DNA of 64,000 bases, taken from positions 94,388 through 158,387 of the forward strand of contig JAHXIV010000010.1 of assembly GCA_025655455.1 (NCBI GenBank), written 5' to 3'. The translations under genes and the position numbers were made by a program. The first letter of the stretch is position 1; each line of letters begins with the position of its first letter. Positions 9,426 through 18,970 of the stretch are shown here, one piece after another. Source of the stretch: a gamma proteobacterium symbiont of Taylorina sp. GTDB taxonomy: Bacteria > Pseudomonadota > Gammaproteobacteria > GRL18. The notes under the pieces were generated by a model. That model was not told where the DNA came from. It saw only the letters and a list, made by a program, of their open reading frames with translations, and did no database searches.

Positions 9426-10234
9426 TGAAAATCCCTTTGCATAAAGAAAACGGTTTTACCCTGATTGAATTAATTACCGTGATGATCATTACCGGTATTA
9501 TCTCCATGATGGCTGTTAATATGATCACACTTCCGATGCAGAGCTATAGTGATATGAAACAGCGTGCTGAACTGGTGGATATTGCAGAAATCACATTACA
9601 TCGTATGGCACGTGATATACATCATGCCTTGCCTAATAGTGTTCGCACTAAAGATACCAGCAGTAATGGAAAGGATGATCATTTAGAAATTTTGCATACT
9701 ATTGATGGTGGGCGTTATACTACATCAGGTGTAGATGCATATACCACAACAACCGCAATAGACAAATTTACATTACAAAAAGAGCTTAATATTAGTAATA
9801 CTGATGCCATTGGTTCGTACGTCGTAGTGTATAATATGGGTGCTGATAGCGGTGCCGATGCCTATCAGTCTCCCGCACAAAACCGTGCCCAAATAACCAA
9901 TCTGACTAATACTCTTATTTCATTTCCACCTTCTATACAATTTCCCTTTTCATCACCTCAGTCTCGTTTCATGGTGGTCGACAAAGCAATTACTTTTGGC
10001 TGTATTGGCAGCAAGTTATATTTAAAGCAGGGCTATTCAATTCAAGCAGCAATACCGACGGTATCGACAAGTGATAATTTATTAGCACAAAATATCACCA
10101 GTTGTGATTTTAATTATAATCCCGGTTCTTCCACCCGCCCCGGACTGGTCACTATGGAAATTGAAATAACCGATCCTGACTCCAGTGAATTAATCAAATT
10201 ATTACATCAGGTAATGGTGGAAAACCAACCATGA
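9425..10234 (+). CDS. mshO: MSHA minor prepilin MshO-like
   Basis: The 269-residue protein has prepilin signal KENGFTLIELITVMIITGII, then the PilW/GspJ-like region AEITLHRMARDIHHALPNSVR near residue 55, which is characteristic of MshO. Two cysteines (FGCIGS, TSCDFN) lie in the C-terminal half. It starts at the mshD stop and overlaps mshP by four bases (ATGA). Confidence 0.82.
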   Translation: MKIPLHKENGFTLIELITVMIITGIISMMAVNMITLPMQSYSDMKQRAELVDIAEITLHRMARDIHHALPNSVRTKDTSSNGKDDHLEILHTIDGGRYTTSGVDAYTTTTAIDKFTLQKELNISNTDAIGSYVVVYNMGADSGADAYQSPAQNRAQITNLTNTLISFPPSIQFPFSSPQSRFMVVDKAITFGCIGSKLYLKQGYSIQAAIPTVSTSDNLLAQNITSCDFNYNPGSSTRPGLVTMEIEITDPDSSELIKLLHQVMVENQP

Positions 10235-10695
10235 AGATTAATTATTCTCAACAAAAAGGTGTCTCACTGGTTGGTGCTATTTTTATTGTCGTGGCTCTGG
10301 CCTCAATTGGTGCAGCCATGGTGACACTCAGCGGCACGACAGCAACCACCTCAGTTCTTAATATTGAACAACAACGCGCCTATTATACCGCCAGAAGCGG
10401 TATGGAATGGGCTATTAAAACTGTTTTGGATACCGACTCCACTTCAACTGCAAGTTGCACTAATATCAGTGGTGTTTCTTTCACCAGTAATGAGGGATTT
10501 ACAATTACGGTAGATGCTTGCACAGATTGTGCTTCATCAGGAGGAAGCTGTTGTGATGAAAGTACAACACCCGGTTCCTGTACTATAAATCCCAGAGTAA
10601 CAACGATTAAAATTACAGCTGAAAAAGGTAACAATGGTGATATATATCATGTATCCAGAAGCATTCAGACGACGACTTCTTATGATGGACCTTAA
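10231..10695 (+). CDS. mshP: MSHA biogenesis protein MshP-like
   Basis: The 154-residue protein has an N-terminal membrane segment (GVSLVGAIFIVVALASIGAA) without the canonical GF cleavage site, then EQQRAYYTARSGMEWAIKTVL, the GspK/PilX-like signature found in MshP. Its C-terminal part is rich in cysteine (CTDCASSGGSCCDE). It is the last gene of this block; the next gene, mshQ-like, lies on the opposite strand, so the two are convergent. Confidence 0.8.
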   Translation: MKINYSQQKGVSLVGAIFIVVALASIGAAMVTLSGTTATTSVLNIEQQRAYYTARSGMEWAIKTVLDTDSTSTASCTNISGVSFTSNEGFTITVDACTDCASSGGSCCDESTTPGSCTINPRVTTIKITAEKGNNGDIYHVSRSIQTTTSYDGP

Positions 10696-10794
10696 AATTG
10701 GTTTTAACGATAGATTTAACCTTGAAAATGATACAGATCTTTTGACCTGCAATTCAAAAGATCAATTATTTAAGGAATTCAAATAACTGAGCAG

Positions 10795-13593
10795 TTAGTA
10801 GACTTCTCTGGTATAAATTAAACGTTTTGAACGGTTAAAAATACCAAAGCTGGCTCGTGCTGCTGGTGAAGTGTCGGATGTCGTGCCGTTATCATTATCC
10901 CAGTTAAATTTAAGCCATTCATCCGCAGTAAAAATATAGTCAACATAACCTGTCTTCCGGGGAGTGGATGTCTGATCAAGAGTAAAACTGCTCAGACCGC
11001 TGCTCAAAGTTCCACTACCCACCCCACTAATATCACCATTTGAAAAATTAGACGAATAAGCAGCAAGTGACCAGTCGATATCTGTTGCAGCATCATACAG
11101 GGTACAGTTATCATTGAGATTAAGCGTAAAGCTCACACCATTATAGTATTCAGAGGAGATTCTGATATTACTTAATGGCTGATATTCAGAACCATAGGCA
11201 TTATCAACAATCAGACGGCCATAACGCAACTCATTGGCAACCGCTGTTGTGTCTTCTGAAATAGTAATATTATATTCATCACAGACAGTATTATTATCCG
11301 GGTCATAACAAACACCATCATCATCAGTGAGTGCAGCAGCGCTATAAGTAATATCAATATCAGCATTAAAGGGGATTTCAACACCATTTTTATTATAGCT
11401 GAACTCATCACCTGTTATTCCAGACTGCTGAGCAATATCAGCAATACCATCAAAATCCGTTTCACCTGATAGAGTAATACTTCCAGCACTGGTGACACTA
11501 AGAGTGGCAGAAGGTGTTGTATCATGTCCATCCAGAAAACTTCGTTCTAATATTGAATTTAGCTTCCAGAAACCCTCTGCACCACTATTGCCGCTATCAT
11601 AATTAATGGTAGTATTGCCCTGTTTATTTTTAGCGGTCACAGTTAAAACAGGTGCGGTGTTGTAATAAAATGGCTGTTCTAAATAAGTAAAAAGCGTACA
11701 GCTGTCAGCAAAGTCCGGTAAGTTATGAATGACATCAAAGTGATGAGGAGTAAAACGCCCCACATTATTTTTACTCGTACTAATATTTTTTCCACTACTG
11801 AGATAACTGGTCAAATCAGTATTAAGATCAATAATGCCTACTTCACTCCAGCTTAAAGTCACATCACCTGTCACTCCTGAGCTAAAATCACCACCACTGC
11901 CTGTATTTAAAGAGGTATCACCTGACAAGACACCATCACTTGCAGCAGCATCTGTTGGATATCGTTTTGTATGACTGAGAGAGACCGTTTGTGTCATGCT
12001 TTCATGACCAAAATTGGGGGTCACTGCATTGGCACTTAAATCAATATTATCATCCGCAACACCATCAATATTTGTATCCTGACCACTACCCCAGACTTTA
12101 GCCGTTAATATCGTGATAAAATCATCCCCTGCTTTAGCAAAAACATTAGCATCTTCGGCATCTACCGCTATGCTTAAATTAGCCAGATCAAACCCAAAGG
12201 GGCGCACAACAAAAGCTCCAGAAGCCACTTCTAAAGTGGCAGCTGGTAAGACGAGAGTCTTTTTAACATGAAGTTTTATCTGACCAGCATCTTTATAATT
12301 AAAAGAAAATGGTGCTCTGCCATTGCTATCAAAAGTCATATTAACCGAGGTGTAAGTTAAAGCACTGCCATCATTGTTGCGCTGAATTAATTTATTTTCT
12401 GCCGCCGAGATAGTCAGTAAATTACTTGTACTGCAATTAGATGGATTTTTACATTCATAGGCAAAATTAACCGCTGTAGTACCCGCCAGTACCGCTTCAC
12501 AAGCCTGGGTAGTAGTATTGGTTTGTACTGCCCGTAATTCCAGAGTTTGATTATCAGGTGCTGTATAAGAAGGTTTGCCGGCAATTTGTGCATTAATAGC
12601 AACCGGCATCCCGGTTGAGACATCAAAAAAACGAAAAGCTGTATCAGAAAATTGTGCATATTCATCTTCACCGGCATCTTCCAACGCCGTCCCGTCAGAT
12701 ACTCCGATATTAATATGAGGTGCTACCGTAGGGGTAGTCTGTCTCAGCCAGAGCTGTACAGAACTTTCTACACCATCAAAGGTATAATGATTGGGGGGTG
12801 CAAAGCTGCCACCTCCCGATTTTTTACTCCAGTCACCATCTGCAGCAGGAGTGGATGATGTACTCAGATCAATCCTTGTGTCTGCAGCAGGAACAACCAG
12901 AGCATGACTATCATCATGAGCACTAATAATAACAGTATTAGCCTCACAGGTGATACCGGGATTACTGATATAGGAAATACTATAATGATCTATAGTAGAA
13001 CCACCACCGCTATTTGATGTTCCTGGTGTGCTTTCAGTACCATTATCTACAAGTTCTCCTGTACCATCCGGAATACGAGCAATATCTTTTGCTGCGGCAC
13101 TATGATCAGGATACTCAGTACTACAATTATTGTCAGTAACTGACCAGTCAGGCTGTGGTGGTTTGCCATAGATGATATAGTCAATCACCACACTGGCATT
13201 ATCTGTAGCTGTATTATCTGTCAGTAAAACTTCTGCCTTTGAGGGGATTACTCCGGTATTACAGACAATAAAGGTACCTGCAGGCCATGTTGTAGTTGGA
13301 TCATTATCTGCTACACTCCCATCATTCACATTACAAACCCCACTACCTAGTGTAAAATCATTTGAATCATCAATATAAACCAACCAGCCATTGATATCAG
13401 TTTCATTATTCACATAAAACTCAATAAACTTGTCTTGAGATTGAATTTCATTAATCACTATATCACCAGCAGAAACTGAGCAATTAAGATCGATAGAAGC
13501 AGCATATATCGGTAATGATAGGATAGGCAATATAAAAAAAAGCAAGAATTTGATGCTGCAATAGATATAAGCTCTATGGCATTGTAAAATCAT
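10795..13593 (-). CDS. mshQ: MshQ-like large secreted protein (DUF6701), inverted relative to the pilus operon
   Basis: The 932-residue protein has a signal peptide (FLLFFILPILSLPIYAAS) and a lamin-tail-like N-terminal region (GDIVINEIQSQDKFIEFYV, NGWLVYIDDSND). A long Thr/Ser/Asp-rich beta region follows, ending in the C-terminal DUF6701 region (ELRYGRLIVDNAYGSEYQPL), which is diagnostic for MshQ. Known MshQ proteins are encoded after mshP in the same direction; here the gene is reversed and convergent with mshP. It is probably an outer-membrane or pilus-associated adhesin-like protein. Its role is not established. Confidence 0.82.
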   Translation of the reverse strand: MILQCHRAYIYCSIKFLLFFILPILSLPIYAASIDLNCSVSAGDIVINEIQSQDKFIEFYVNNETDINGWLVYIDDSNDFTLGSGVCNVNDGSVADNDPTTTWPAGTFIVCNTGVIPSKAEVLLTDNTATDNASVVIDYIIYGKPPQPDWSVTDNNCSTEYPDHSAAAKDIARIPDGTGELVDNGTESTPGTSNSGGGSTIDHYSISYISNPGITCEANTVIISAHDDSHALVVPAADTRIDLSTSSTPAADGDWSKKSGGGSFAPPNHYTFDGVESSVQLWLRQTTPTVAPHINIGVSDGTALEDAGEDEYAQFSDTAFRFFDVSTGMPVAINAQIAGKPSYTAPDNQTLELRAVQTNTTTQACEAVLAGTTAVNFAYECKNPSNCSTSNLLTISAAENKLIQRNNDGSALTYTSVNMTFDSNGRAPFSFNYKDAGQIKLHVKKTLVLPAATLEVASGAFVVRPFGFDLANLSIAVDAEDANVFAKAGDDFITILTAKVWGSGQDTNIDGVADDNIDLSANAVTPNFGHESMTQTVSLSHTKRYPTDAAASDGVLSGDTSLNTGSGGDFSSGVTGDVTLSWSEVGIIDLNTDLTSYLSSGKNISTSKNNVGRFTPHHFDVIHNLPDFADSCTLFTYLEQPFYYNTAPVLTVTAKNKQGNTTINYDSGNSGAEGFWKLNSILERSFLDGHDTTPSATLSVTSAGSITLSGETDFDGIADIAQQSGITGDEFSYNKNGVEIPFNADIDITYSAAALTDDDGVCYDPDNNTVCDEYNITISEDTTAVANELRYGRLIVDNAYGSEYQPLSNIRISSEYYNGVSFTLNLNDNCTLYDAATDIDWSLAAYSSNFSNGDISGVGSGTLSSGLSSFTLDQTSTPRKTGYVDYIFTADEWLKFNWDNDNGTTSDTSPAARASFGIFNRSKRLIYTREVY

Positions 13594-13653
13594 TATGACA
13601 TCCTTTTTTTACCCTAATCCTTTCCAAAAGAGAGGAATTTACAGAGAGACAAG

Positions 13654-14022
13654 TTACAATTCATAAGGAACACGCACCATCGGATCATCAGCTGAAAAAT
13701 CTTTGGTATTTCGAGAAATTAATAAACATTCCTGTTGTTGAGCAGTAGCGTAGATAATGGCATCCGGCAATTTGATTTTATATGATTTTCTAATCACGAC
13801 ACTCTGATCACTAATGGCCTCATCAAGAGAAATGATATTAAACATAGTCTTCAGCCAATCTCGTGTTTTTGCTTCTGTTTTTTCATTGGTTCCAGCCATC
13901 ACTTCCATCCAGGTGATAACACTGATAGATATACTTTCATACAATAAAAGTTCCTGTTCTGCCAGGTCTATCCCATTTAAATAATCAATGAGAATATTAG
14001 TATCAAAAAGTGCTTTTACCAT
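13654..14022 (-). CDS. vapC: PIN-domain toxin (VapC type)
   Basis: The 122-residue PIN ribonuclease has the acidic catalytic residues in FDTNILIDYLNG (Asp near 6), SVITWMEVMAG (Glu near 40), KLPDAIIYATAQ (Asp near 91) and SRNTKDFSADDP near 104. VapC toxins cleave tRNA or rRNA and are blocked by the cognate antitoxin, encoded just upstream with a 7-base overlap. The module lies between the reversed mshQ and mshI, splitting the pilus locus. Confidence 0.88.
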   Translation of the reverse strand: MVKALFDTNILIDYLNGIDLAEQELLLYESISISVITWMEVMAGTNEKTEAKTRDWLKTMFNIISLDEAISDQSVVIRKSYKIKLPDAIIYATAQQQECLLISRNTKDFSADDPMVRVPYEL

Positions 14023-14237
14023 TCATGTCTCAACTCTTGCTGATATTGCAAGCCATCTTTTGTTTGCTGATTTTCTTTCTTCCACAGGCCAAAAGCATTA
14101 CTTTCTTTTTTATTTTGTTGTCCTATATAGGCAGTGATAGCCCTACGTATTAATTCAGCTCTTGACAGCTTCTGTTCCCGACATAAGAGACTTAATTCAC
14201 TAATTTGCTGCTCAGGGATGTCAACCAGTGTTCTCAT
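14016..14237 (-). CDS. vapB: Ribbon-helix-helix antitoxin (VapB type)
   Basis: The 73-residue protein begins MRTLVDIPEQQISELSLLC, a ribbon-helix-helix DNA-binding fold, then LSRAELIRRAITAYI. The C-terminal tail should bind and neutralise the PIN toxin encoded downstream. It normally represses its own promoter, which should lie in 14238-14300; that stretch contains several short palindromic ATATAT runs but no operator I can define. Confidence 0.83.
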   Translation of the reverse strand: MRTLVDIPEQQISELSLLCREQKLSRAELIRRAITAYIGQQNKKESNAFGLWKKENQQTKDGLQYQQELRHEW

Positions 14238-14473
14238 AGAAAAGTCCTAATGATATAAGTTATATATATCATATATTATAGCACTGAATTATAGTTAATT
14301 AAAATTACTGTTCAAAGCAACAGTATCTATCATTTACTAATATTATAATCAGTTGCTATAAACAATGATTTAGAGTTACAATGCTTATTAAATTATTTCT
14401 CTAAAAGACTGATTATATTGCATTTAAGGGGTAGCTGCTGACAAAGAGCTATTAACAGGAATAACAAATACGA

Positions 14474-15544
14474 ATGTTTTTTAACTGGTTTAGTAAAAAA
14501 AAGAATAATAAGGGTTTGATCGGTGTCGATATACAGGCGGAACATCTTGCCATTGCTCATATTCTTTATCCACAGAAAGAGGGAGAAAAACCAACCTTAA
14601 AACAATGTGTTTATAAAGAAATATCGACTGTTGATGAAAAAGAGTTTATCCCCACTCTGTCTAAAATGGCAAAAACCTTCCCTGTTAAGCAGTTTTCCTG
14701 TAATTCAATTCTGGATAAGGGACAATATGAATTACTTCTGATCACGCCGCCCAAAGTTGAATCCAATGAATTACGACAAGCCGTAAAATGGCGTATAAAA
14801 GATCAGTTGGCCTATCATGTTGATGACGCTGTTATTGATATTTTTGAAATACCTGTACAGCAATCAGCCAGCTCAAAATTCATGTATGCCGTTGCTGCGC
14901 AAAAAAGAGACATTGATGTGCGGGCAGAATACTTGAAAAAATCCGCACTGGACATTGCTTCCATTGATATTTATGAGTTATCACAACGCAATATAGCCCG
15001 CTTATTTGCTGAAGACAAAGACGGTATTGTGCTGCTCAAGTTTAATGATAATGGAGGTCTCCTGACCATTACCAGAAATGGCGTCTTATATCTGGCACGA
15101 AATATTGACTTTGGTATCCAGCGGCTAAAACAGGCACTAAATGAATCATCTATGCAGGAGACTTCAGCTGATGAAGAAATTGAACTTTTTTTAGATGATG
15201 AAATTTTAGATGAAAATACGGAAATATCTGTTGCTCCAGCACCTGTTTTAAATGAACAGGCTAAATTAATTCTCGATGAAGTCATCCTGGAAATACAGCG
15301 TTCACTGGATTATTATGTCAGCCATTTTAATCAACGACAGGTCAGAAAAATTGTATTGGGGCCATTGGCACAAAAAATTCCCGGCGCCAGTAATTATGTC
15401 AAAGACATGCTGGGGATTGAGACAGAGGTGCTTGATTTTAATCAGCATCTGAATATTTCAAAACCCTTAAGCCGTGAACTGCAGGCACATTGTTTTGAAG
15501 CAATAGGACTGGCTTTACGACTAAATACAATAGAAGAGCAATAG
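14474..15544 (+). CDS. mshI: MSHA biogenesis protein MshI (PilM-like)
   Basis: The 356-residue protein has a PilM/actin-like fold: GLIGVDIQAEHLAIAHIL near residue 15 is the phosphate-1-like strand, and KIVLGPLAQKIPGASNYV with FEAIGLALRL closes the domain. It is the cytoplasmic partner of the PilN/PilO-like membrane proteins encoded next. It opens the second msh block (I-J-K-L-M-N). The upstream 235 bp back to vapB should contain the promoter. Confidence 0.82.
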   Translation: MFFNWFSKKKNNKGLIGVDIQAEHLAIAHILYPQKEGEKPTLKQCVYKEISTVDEKEFIPTLSKMAKTFPVKQFSCNSILDKGQYELLLITPPKVESNELRQAVKWRIKDQLAYHVDDAVIDIFEIPVQQSASSKFMYAVAAQKRDIDVRAEYLKKSALDIASIDIYELSQRNIARLFAEDKDGIVLLKFNDNGGLLTITRNGVLYLARNIDFGIQRLKQALNESSMQETSADEEIELFLDDEILDENTEISVAPAPVLNEQAKLILDEVILEIQRSLDYYVSHFNQRQVRKIVLGPLAQKIPGASNYVKDMLGIETEVLDFNQHLNISKPLSRELQAHCFEAIGLALRLNTIEEQ

Positions 15545-15550
15545 TTTATT

Positions 15551-16162
15551 ATGCTGCAGCAAGTTAATTTATATCAACCGGAAGATAATATAAAGCGTGA
15601 GCCATTTTCTGCTTTATTGATGTTGATAATCAGCATAGTAACTCTGCTTCTCATGCTGGGCTTATATGCTCTATTATTCTGGAAAACACAAGCATTGGGC
15701 ACAGAAATAACTTCTCTTAAAAGCCAGTATGAACATAATCTAACTGCGGTTGCAAAACTGGAAACACTGGCCGGAAAACTGGCCGATACAAAAAAAGAAA
15801 GAGCTCAGCTCAATGCTTTGAATAATCGCTACAAAGATAAGCAGGCAGCCTTAAGTGAATTATCCTCACTCATTAAGGGCAATAGTAAAGGCCTGTCAGA
15901 TTATTTCTCAGCACTGGCGAAAAAAAATATTGAAGCTATATGGTTTACCGAAATCAATATTTTTAATGGCGGTCAGCAGCTGCGTTTAAAAGGAAAAGCA
16001 AAGGCAGCACATTATATCCCGCAATTTATTGCATTGCTGAAAGAAGAAGCGGTTTTTTCTGGTGTTAATTTTAAATTATTTAATGCACAATTGAATAAAA
16101 AAGATGGCCTGGTAGATTTTAGCCTGCAAACAGGGTTGGAAAGTACCACAGAAAACTTATGA
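15551..16162 (+). CDS. PilN-like MSHA biogenesis protein (MshI2 type)
   Basis: The 203-residue bitopic inner-membrane protein begins MLQQVNLYQPEDNIKREPFS, like PilN and the second MshI protein of Shewanella. One membrane helix lies near 22-45, then a coiled coil (LKSQYEHNLTAVAKLETLAG) and a PilN-type ferredoxin-like domain. It lies six bases after mshI and overlaps mshJ by four bases. It should link the MshI actin-like protein to MshJ. Confidence 0.75.
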   Translation: MLQQVNLYQPEDNIKREPFSALLMLIISIVTLLLMLGLYALLFWKTQALGTEITSLKSQYEHNLTAVAKLETLAGKLADTKKERAQLNALNNRYKDKQAALSELSSLIKGNSKGLSDYFSALAKKNIEAIWFTEINIFNGGQQLRLKGKAKAAHYIPQFIALLKEEAVFSGVNFKLFNAQLNKKDGLVDFSLQTGLESTTENL

Positions 16163-16872
16163 AAAACCTATTAGCCTTATCTGAAAATTTTGTTGATAAA
16201 CTGACCCGTAGAGAGAGAATACTGGTATTGTTGGGTATCCTGTCAGTTTTATACATGATTTGGGATACTTTTTTAATGACTCCAATACAGATGACTCAAA
16301 AAAAATTAAATGGAGAGCGTTTAACTATACAAAAGCAGCTATCTGAGCTGGAAGTCAGAAATATTCTTGCCACGGGCTTACTGAAAAATAATAATAATGA
16401 AAAATTTATTAAGGCAATTGCTCAGGTAAAAGGTAAAATCAATGAGCTGGATAACACCATTAAAGCACAGCTTAAAGATCAGGTACCTGATGAATTAATG
16501 GTGAGCATGCTGGGTGATCTATTACAAAAACATCAGGGGCTGGAACTCCTGTTTATTCATAACTCCCCCGCTGAGCCTTTGAAAAAAGAGGATGATACAG
16601 AAGATAACTCTCAAAAAAAGAATCAGCAAAAGAATAAACCTGTAAAAAGCATAGACAAAAAAATTAATGCACTGGGTGTCTTTATGCATCCTCTGGATAT
16701 TGAACTACAGGGAAGTTATCTGGATATTCTGAACTATTTAATCGAGCTGGAAAACATGGGATGGAAAATATTCTGGGATCAGGTACAGCTGAATGTTTTA
16801 GAATATCCCAGAGTCAGAGTACATATTAAAGTACATACTTTTAGTTTAAAAGATGGTTGGTTAAGTGTATAA
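16159..16872 (+). CDS. mshJ: MSHA biogenesis protein MshJ (PilO-like)
   Basis: The 237-residue protein has a short cytoplasmic start (RRERILVLLGILSVLYMIWD holds the membrane helix near 20-38), then a coiled coil and a PilO-like periplasmic domain containing LDIELQGSYLDILNYLIELE, the segment typical of MshJ. A lysine-rich linker (KKNQQKNKPVKSIDKK) interrupts it. It overlaps both neighbours, which indicates coupled translation. Confidence 0.8.
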   Translation: MKNLLALSENFVDKLTRRERILVLLGILSVLYMIWDTFLMTPIQMTQKKLNGERLTIQKQLSELEVRNILATGLLKNNNNEKFIKAIAQVKGKINELDNTIKAQLKDQVPDELMVSMLGDLLQKHQGLELLFIHNSPAEPLKKEDDTEDNSQKKNQQKNKPVKSIDKKINALGVFMHPLDIELQGSYLDILNYLIELENMGWKIFWDQVQLNVLEYPRVRVHIKVHTFSLKDGWLSV

Positions 16873-17209
16873 GTTATTTTTATTAATTTTTTTGCTGACA
16901 ATAGCAATGCCGCTTGTTTCCGCTAATAGTCTGACCGACCCAACCCGTCCGGCTAATAGTCAAACACCCGGCATCGAGAGTTCAATCGACTATAAAACAA
17001 CTTATAAGTTGTCTCAAATCCATATCAGAAACAGGCATAAAGCAGCCATTGTGAACGGACAAAAAGTCGTTGCAGGCGACTGGCTGGATGACACCACAGA
17101 AAGTGCCGAAGTACTGGATATCACAGCAAACAGTGTACGTCTGCTGATTGATAATAGTCATATTAAAGTGCTTACTATTGCACCTTTAATCAAAGAATAT
17201 AACCGCTAA
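16865..17209 (+). CDS. mshK: MSHA biogenesis protein MshK (PilP-like)
   Basis: The 114-residue secreted protein starts at a GTG inside the end of mshJ, with a signal peptide ending VSANS. LTDPTRPANSQT is the standard opening of MshK, followed by YKLSQIHIRNRHKAAIVNGQ and a small beta domain. It probably connects the inner-membrane complex with the MshL secretin. Confidence 0.82.
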   Translation: MYKLFLLIFLLTIAMPLVSANSLTDPTRPANSQTPGIESSIDYKTTYKLSQIHIRNRHKAAIVNGQKVVAGDWLDDTTESAEVLDITANSVRLLIDNSHIKVLTIAPLIKEYNR

Positions 17210-17228
17210 TGATCAAAGATATTATGAT

Positions 17229-18953
17229 ATGTTAAAGAAAATCAAGTTACCTGGAAGTCCCTTATTGTTAATCCTTGTCTTATCAAGCGGTCTTTTCGGA
17301 TGTTCTGTAAACAAGGAATTGCCGCCGGCCAGAGATCAGGGAGAAATTGATAAAATGTTTGCTGCTTCTATTGCAGAAAATCAGGCCATTTCCCAACGAG
17401 CATCACAAGCAGTCAATGCGGCTGAAAATGAAAAGTTATTGGATGCCATATTGCCGGCAATGCCTCAATCTCAACAGCTTCAACAAGAAGCGCATTTTAA
17501 TATGGCCGTCAATGAATTGCCGGCCAAACAATTCTTCATGGGTTTGGTTGAAGATACCGATACCAATATTATTCTTCATCCACAGGTGAGCGGAAATATT
17601 ACTCTGAATTTAAAAAATGTCACTGTCTCTGATGTTCTGATGATTGTTAAAGAAGTCTATGGTTTTAATTATAAACAAAAGGCTAATAATTATTTTATCT
17701 ATCCCAATACTATGCAGACTCGTCTATTTCATATTAATTATATTAATCTATCCCGCAGTGGTTCCTCTAATATTGATGTCAGCTCAGGGCAGATCACAAA
17801 ATCTGAAGATAATCCATCTGATTCTTCTAATACCCCTACGGCCAACACCAAATTCGGCACACAATTAAAAACTGAATTTAAAGTGGATTTATGGAAAGAA
17901 TTGAGCATATCGCTACGCACTATTATTGGTAATAAAGAAGGCCGTGATATTGTCATCAATCCTCAAACAGGAATTATTCTGGTGAAAGCCATGCCGGATG
18001 AACTCTCACGAGTTGAAGAGTTTTTAGAAGCAACACAAATGATCACTGCCCGTCAGGTCTTGTTAGAAGCCAAGATTGTTGAAGTTGAATTATCCGATGC
18101 GTTTCAGGCTGGTATCAGTTGGGCGGCCTTAGGTCAGCCAGGTGATGGAAAATATGCTGTGGGTGGTTTTAAACCGGTTGGTCAACCGGATGGCAGTGGA
18201 ATTGCTGATACACTCAGCAGTCTATCCAGCCCCTTTGGCGGTATCTTTGCATTGACCCTGGACTTGAATGATTTTAAGGCAATGATTGAACTATTAGGTA
18301 CTCAGGGTAATGTGCAAATTTTATCCAGCCCCAGAATTGCAACCATGAATAATCAAAAAGCCGTTATTAAGGTCGGCACCGATCGTTTCTTTGTTACTGA
18401 TTTGAATTCCAGTAATACTTCAGGTAATGATGGCAGTGCCAGTGAGATCCCGGATGTTGAACTTACACCATTTTTCTCCGGTGTCGCTCTGGATGTGACG
18501 CCTCAGATTGATCAGAAAGGAGAGATTATTTTACATATACATCCTTCCATCAGTGATGTCACAGAGGAAGATCGGGATATTCGTTTTTCTGATGACCTGG
18601 CTATATCACTCCCCATGGCCAAGAGTACTATACGGGAATCAGATAGTATTATACGAGCAAAAAATGGCCAAATGGTCATTATTGGCGGCTTAATGAGTAC
18701 CAAGGCAACAGATGATAATGCCAGTGTGCCCTTTTTTGGTGATATCCCTATCATTGGCAATGCATTTAAACATCAGCGTGAATTAACGGTTAAATCAGAA
18801 TTAGTGATAATGCTCAAGGCAACCTATCTTGAAGATGATAATAGTATCAATGCCACTTTGCAGGAAACACAACAGCGTTTTAGAAAGCTGGAAAATTTTG
18901 ATGTCAGCGGCCGTCCATCTACCAAGTTACCTTCATTCTGGAATCAGAAGTAA
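17229..18953 (+). CDS. mshL: MSHA outer-membrane secretin MshL
   Basis: The 574-residue secretin lipoprotein has a lipobox LSSGLFGC with Cys near residue 25. N domains follow (GNITLNLKNVTVSDVLMIVK), then a secretin core with VLLEAKIVEVELSDAFQAGI, the SSPRIATMNNQKAVIKVG segment and the closing VIIGGLMSTKATDDNASVPF and LGDIPIIG-type end (FFGDIPIIGNAF). It forms the outer-membrane pore for the pilus. It is a full-length member in its expected place after mshK. Confidence 0.92.
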   Translation: MLKKIKLPGSPLLLILVLSSGLFGCSVNKELPPARDQGEIDKMFAASIAENQAISQRASQAVNAAENEKLLDAILPAMPQSQQLQQEAHFNMAVNELPAKQFFMGLVEDTDTNIILHPQVSGNITLNLKNVTVSDVLMIVKEVYGFNYKQKANNYFIYPNTMQTRLFHINYINLSRSGSSNIDVSSGQITKSEDNPSDSSNTPTANTKFGTQLKTEFKVDLWKELSISLRTIIGNKEGRDIVINPQTGIILVKAMPDELSRVEEFLEATQMITARQVLLEAKIVEVELSDAFQAGISWAALGQPGDGKYAVGGFKPVGQPDGSGIADTLSSLSSPFGGIFALTLDLNDFKAMIELLGTQGNVQILSSPRIATMNNQKAVIKVGTDRFFVTDLNSSNTSGNDGSASEIPDVELTPFFSGVALDVTPQIDQKGEIILHIHPSISDVTEEDRDIRFSDDLAISLPMAKSTIRESDSIIRAKNGQMVIIGGLMSTKATDDNASVPFFGDIPIIGNAFKHQRELTVKSELVIMLKATYLEDDNSINATLQETQQRFRKLENFDVSGRPSTKLPSFWNQK

Positions 18954-18970
18954 TTCCGGATGTCCAGATA